Shown here: positions 50,395-64,000 of the stretch, piece after piece
Layout of the letters: every line of letters starts with the position of its first letter
Numbering within the stretch: the first letter of the stretch is position 1
Source: Leptospira borgpetersenii serovar Javanica
Lineage (GTDB): Bacteria > Spirochaetota > Leptospiria > Leptospirales > Leptospiraceae
Direction: 5' to 3'
DNA: 64,000 nucleotides
Assembly (NCBI RefSeq): GCF_003046425.1
Contig: NZ_QAJG01000004.1
Span: 1 to 64,000, forward strand
Program-made: the position numbers and the translations under genes
The notes under the pieces: generated by a model
Database searches by the model: none
Told to the model about the DNA's origin: nothing
What the model saw: only the letters and a program-made list of their open reading frames with translations

Positions 50395-51042
50395 ATGTTT
50401 CTACCCTATCGTCTTATTCTCCCGATCGTTTTGTTCTTGGTCCAATGTTCCGCACATCGTCTAGCAAATGCGGAAGGAGCGGCAATCGGAACTCAAAACG
50501 AACCGAACGTGATCGACGAACGGAAGATTTCCTATACCGCCTACGTCACGTTAAACGTCGGTAACCTGGAAGAATCCAGAAACAAAATCAAATCCCTAAT
50601 CAAAAATTATAAAGGTTTTATAACCCGAATCAGTCAAAAGAGCGCCCTCGTTCGTGTGCCTTCCGGAAGTTTCGAAGTATTTCTTTCCGAATTGAAACAA
50701 CTCGGCGACATGGAAAACGAAGAGGTGATCGGTTTGGATATCACCGATTCGTATCGGGACAATCTGATAAAATTGGAAAGTCTTAAAAGAATAAAAATAA
50801 AGTACGAGGACCTGATCGCAAAGGCCGTCAACGTCAAGGATATGCTAGCTATAGAAAAGGAATTGGAACGCATCAACGTTGAAATAGAAACGTTGGAAGG
50901 AAGCAAACGAGCTTCGGACATGATGGTTCAATATTCGAGTATAAACATCGATTTAAACACGAAAAAACCCGGACCCGGACCGCTCGGTTGGATATTTTAT
51001 CTCGGATACAAGGCGATCAAATGGCTTTTTATTTGGGAATGA
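50395..51042 (+). CDS. DUF4349-family lipoprotein
   Basis: The 215-aa protein has a signal peptide with lipobox LVQC (Cys19), so it is a lipoprotein. RKISYTAYVTLNVGNLEESR and the later coiled coil (about 120-170, with IEKELERINVEIETLEG) are the DUF4349 pattern. A final hydrophobic segment, WIFYLGYKAIKWLFIW, could reinsert in the membrane. Function is unknown, probably an envelope-bound structural or sensor piece. It is isolated and convergent with the phosphatase gene. Confidence 0.85.
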   Translation: MFLPYRLILPIVLFLVQCSAHRLANAEGAAIGTQNEPNVIDERKISYTAYVTLNVGNLEESRNKIKSLIKNYKGFITRISQKSALVRVPSGSFEVFLSELKQLGDMENEEVIGLDITDSYRDNLIKLESLKRIKIKYEDLIAKAVNVKDMLAIEKELERINVEIETLEGSKRASDMMVQYSSINIDLNTKKPGPGPLGWIFYLGYKAIKWLFIWE

Positions 51043-51149
51043 TACAGGACAAATTCGAACGGGAGTGCTTCCGGCAAAGCAGGACTGGATTGGGATGCTG
51101 TTCGAATGGAATCTTTGATCCTTACGGCAATTTAGGCGCAGCATTTCAC

Positions 51150-53237
<2,088 letters not shown>

Positions 53238-53284
53238 TTCGAATTTAAATCCGCTCTGAATTAAAATTGAAATTCAAATCAGGC

Positions 53285-53317
<33 letters not shown>

Positions 53318-53460
53318 AAAGTTAAAAAAAATATAGGATGCATAAGTCTTTTTTGTTTTTTTGAACTAAATTATGAAAAAATAAACATTATATTGTCAAA
53401 ATATTGAAATTATTTTCATACCAAACAAAAGCTAAAGAAATTTACCCTTCTTTGAAATAA

Positions 53461-53592
53461 GTGAACCGGCTTTTACATCGTCGGGATCACAACAAAAAGC
53501 AAAATCAGTTTTTAGAAGAAACTCTTGAAAGGGTATTACATACCGGTATGATCCGATGTGAGACTTATAAATATCTCAACTCGAATTTCTAA
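53461..53592 (+). CDS. Possible 43-aa small protein
   Basis: GTG 53461, which follows an in-frame TAA, opens a 43-codon frame rich in Arg, Lys, Glu and Asn. It looks like a real helical segment (ETLERVLHTGMIRCETYKYL). No ribosome binding site is seen. It could be a fragment. Low weight. Confidence 0.25.
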   Translation: MNRLLHRRDHNKKQNQFLEETLERVLHTGMIRCETYKYLNSNF

Positions 53593-53624
53593 TAGAAATA
53601 TGAAGCGACTATTACAAAATACCA

Positions 53625-53872
53625 ATGACAATCAAACTTAACTGGGGTTCCCCGGAAACCCGCATTTTGGTTTCTCTTCCAAGAATTTTTTTTGTAAAAA
53701 AGGAAAACTTTGGTTTGTAGGCGCGAGTTTTGCAAACGTGGCTTTCATTTCGCATTGTGAAAGGATAGAATTCTCATTGATTGAATTGGAATCCTTTTTC
53801 AAAAGAATCTGCCAAGATTTTATGTCCAAGCCAATCACTATAACTTATTCCTGTTCCGTTAATCGTCTTTAA
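53625..53872 (+). pseudogene. Possible small gene with a frameshift in a T8 run
   Basis: From ATG 53625 the frame reads KLNWGSPETRILVSLPRIFF and then stops soon after. A neighbouring frame continues with KLWFVGASFANVAFISHCER to a stop at 53872 and also looks protein-like. The switch lies at a T8 run followed by A6 (about 53686-53702). One extra T would join them into a protein of about 82 residues. Family unknown. Confidence 0.35.
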
Positions 53873-53928
53873 TAAAAACAAAGGATGAAAAATTAGAATG
53901 TTTAAAGTCGTGTTCGAAAAGACTTAAA

Positions 53929-54095
53929 ACTTGTCCCAAAACCTCGGAATGTAGGAACTCCAACAAGAACTTAACAATTATAAAATCCGTTTAAACTATC
54001 AAAGGAATGCAATCTATAAGAACTCCTATACTCAGAAGACTGATGACAATGTTGCGGCAATACCACTCCTACAGAATACAGTTTTGGGACAAGCT
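53929..54095. repeat. Family B element, complete
   Basis: Bounded by acttgtcccaaaac (from 53929) and gttttgggacaagc (to 54095), inverted to each other. The interior has gaatgtaggaactcc, cagaagactgatgacaatg and gttgcggcaataccactcc, which match the other family B copies at 31506 and 41969. It has no coding capacity. Confidence 0.75.
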
Positions 54096-54380
54096 CTTAT
54101 GTTATATAAATCTTAATCACTAGTAACGAAATCGCCGGGGCTATCGATCTAAAATCCCGAAAGATATATCCAGCGGAATTTTCTAGCGCTAAAGGAAGGA
54201 ACCAAAATAGGAAAAGACCTGCCGAACCGGTCATTGAATTCCTGAAGCATCCATATAAATTCTTTTTTCCGATTGCGTTTATCAAAATGATCTTGGATTC
54301 TTTCTGAGCGGGGAAAATAGATCATCAATCTCCGCAAAATTTTAAATGTACAATTAAAAAGATAGGATTTGAAATAAAAC

Positions 54381-55175
<795 letters not shown>

Positions 55176-55183
55176 TTTCAAAT

Positions 55184-55480
55184 ATGATAAAAGTAGTATA
55201 TAGACCCATTCATAAACAAATCATAGCTCCGTTTTTTATATGCCGATCTCGACCGCCATGATCTGGATCACAAACCTAATTACTTTTCCTTTTTTCTATT
55301 ACATCTTTTACATCGCAGGAGCTGCCCAACACGTTAGGTTTGAAATATTGGAATGCATTTTTAATAAACGATACGGGGCCGCTTATGTTTTTGGGGCGGT
55401 TTTTTAATTGGAGTTCCATCTGCGATCGCCGGTTATCCGTTTACGAAAGATTCTCAATCCATTTCGTAAGAAATAGGCGC
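55184..55480 (+). pseudogene. DUF2062 pseudogene, frameshifted and missing its middle
   Basis: From ATG 55184 the frame reads [13 protein letters not shown] and shifts. From 55240 another frame reads [20 protein letters not shown], the hallmark membrane segment of DUF2062, up to a TAA. The next piece, IGVPSAIAGYPF, is in a third frame and is the normal C-terminal end. The glycine-rich segment that should lie between the first two pieces is absent. At least two frameshifts and an internal loss make this a dead gene. DUF2062 proteins are small membrane proteins of unknown function. Confidence 0.65.
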
Positions 55481-55569
55481 AAAAGAGAGAATCAGCCCGA
55501 AAGAATGGGAAGAAAAATACATGTTAAAATAGGCAAACAAAATGCATCGATTTAGAATATTCTAAAAAC

Positions 55570-60010
<4,441 letters not shown>

Positions 60011-60192
60011 TTCCCTTTAAAAAATAAACGATAGCATAACGTATTATTCTTATTTTGCAAGGATTAATAAACGTATTTTAAAATAAGAAAACCGCTCCAA
60101 AAATACCGGATAACTTCCGTTCCCACACTCGAATCCAACGTCCTCAAAAAATCCATACAGTGAGACGTTACTTGAGTTTTATCACTCGATAA

Positions 60193-60840
<648 letters not shown>

Positions 60841-60851
60841 TTTTAGAACTT

Positions 60852-61750
<899 letters not shown>

Positions 61751-61823
61751 TCAAAAAGTGATTTCTCATTCAGATTAGAGACTCTAAAAATCTTATGCAA
61801 GAGAAATTTTTTAAAGTTTTCAT

Positions 61824-61863
<40 letters not shown>

Positions 61864-61886
61864 AGTTAGAAACAAAAAGGCAAGCT

Positions 61887-63224
<1,338 letters not shown>

Positions 63225-63397
63225 CCGTATTGCAAGTCGAGTTCGATTAAAAAATTGAAATTTGTACCAAAAGCCGGTTCTAAACCTTAGCCAGAACTCC
63301 ACTACAATTGCATTTGCATTTGTTAACTCATGTCAAAGTAGAATGGCTTGCTTTTTTTCGGAGTTACGCTATCCTTTCATAAGGGCAAAGGATCAGA

Positions 63398-63607
<210 letters not shown>

Positions 63608-63827
63608 TTCTTCCCGATTATCCTTATTCTTGAATTAACAACTCACTTAAAAACGTCAATTTAACTTCAATACTATTTCGACGCGTCTACAAAGCAAGGT
63701 CCCTTTTTTAGACAAATAGTTTATTTTATTTGTGGGAACTACTACATTTTGTCTAAATCCTTTCATTTCAAAGAAAAAGATAAATTAGCATTTTTTAATA
63801 AATAGATTCCAAATAGAAAAACGAAAA

Positions 63828-64000
63828 TCAATGAAACTCGAGCATTTTGGAAATCATGATTTTTTGATCTAACTCCATCGCGTGGAGTTTAAGAGCCACC
63901 ATCTTATCCACTTTTCTCAAATATCTTTTGTATTGAAGAATGATTTGTCTTTGTTTATTATAAGGAAGCGGATTTGTAGCATCGTGCAACTTTGTGACCA
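63828..64000 (-). CDS. 3' end of a minus-strand gene running off the window
   Basis: On the minus strand a frame is open from the window edge to TGA at 63828-63830 and reads 57 residues: VTKLHDATNPLPYNKQRQII, then LRKVDKMVALKLHAMELDQK, then ISKMLEFH. The charged heptad-like pattern suggests a helical C-terminus. The start lies beyond the window. Bases 63608-63827 upstream of it contain no gene. Confidence 0.6.
   Translation of the reverse strand, partial: VTKLHDATNPLPYNKQRQIILQYKRYLRKVDKMVALKLHAMELDQKIMISKMLEFH

Noticed and set aside
55340..55555. 71-codon frame starting in the DUF2062 remnant
   Set aside because: It reads the pseudogene in the wrong frame. The conserved pieces are in the other frames.

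Overview
The window looks like chromosome of a pathogenic Leptospira (spirochaete). The DNA is AT-rich. It encodes a leptospiral-type sphingomyelinase C homologue with the long C-terminal extension of that group, many lipoproteins with loose spirochaetal lipoboxes, and several signalling proteins with the 7TMR-DISM sensor architecture. Many intergenic gaps hold short palindromic repeats of the kind that litter pathogenic Leptospira genomes. The species cannot be fixed from sequence reading alone. I found no rRNA, tRNA, CRISPR array, complete insertion sequence or prophage.

Layout. 0.3-3.5 kb: a secreted H-x3-D-x3-H protein, a small membrane protein whose 5' end appears frameshifted in a G5 run, and a GMC flavoprotein oxidoreductase. 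3.6-7.8 kb: a very large soluble-adenylyl-cyclase-like protein (two cyclase domains, AAA ATPase, TPR region). 8.1-10 kb: a sphingomyelinase homologue that lacks two catalytic residues and carries a repeat element inside its signal-peptide region. 10-11 kb: a gene-free, repeat-rich gap. 11-17 kb: a minus-strand operon of a GMC/alpha-beta-hydrolase fusion, a second GMC oxidoreductase and a methyltransferase. All three GMC proteins share a four-cysteine ferredoxin-like motif. 17-21 kb: RsgA and a hybrid histidine kinase. 21.5-26 kb: a membrane fatty-acid desaturase, a B12-binding radical SAM protein and a lipase-like hydrolase. 26-27.2 kb: a decayed patch with an SRPBCC remnant, then a small membrane protein. 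27.7-29.7 kb: a CWC protein and an acyl-CoA dehydrogenase. 29.8-41.6 kb: an efflux region with a TolC-like lipoprotein, two RND pumps, a TetR regulator, a sugar-epimerase-type dehydrogenase and a DegT-family protein with its catalytic lysine replaced. 41.6-43 kb: a repeat-rich gap. 43-50.2 kb: a histidine kinase, an enoyl-CoA hydratase, a DUF3052 protein, a sulfatase-fold lipoprotein, a monoacylglycerol-lipase-like hydrolase and a two-subunit MaoC hydratase. 50.4-60 kb: a DUF4349 lipoprotein, a TPR lipoprotein, a DUF2062 pseudogene, a ketopantoate-reductase homologue and two SpoIIE-type phosphatases. 60-64 kb: a three-gene operon (BFD ferredoxin, RibD-type reductase, GT51 transglycosylase), a UMF1 transporter, a small conserved-looking ORF and the 3' end of a minus-strand gene.

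Themes. Lipid chemistry dominates: three GMC oxidoreductases, a desaturase, acyl-CoA dehydrogenase, enoyl-CoA hydratase, the MaoC pair, several hydrolases and the sphingomyelinase homologue. This fits an organism that lives on long-chain fatty acids. Membrane-linked signalling is the second theme. The third is dispersal of at least four families of short inverted-repeat elements, several touching the ends of genes or the inside of one.
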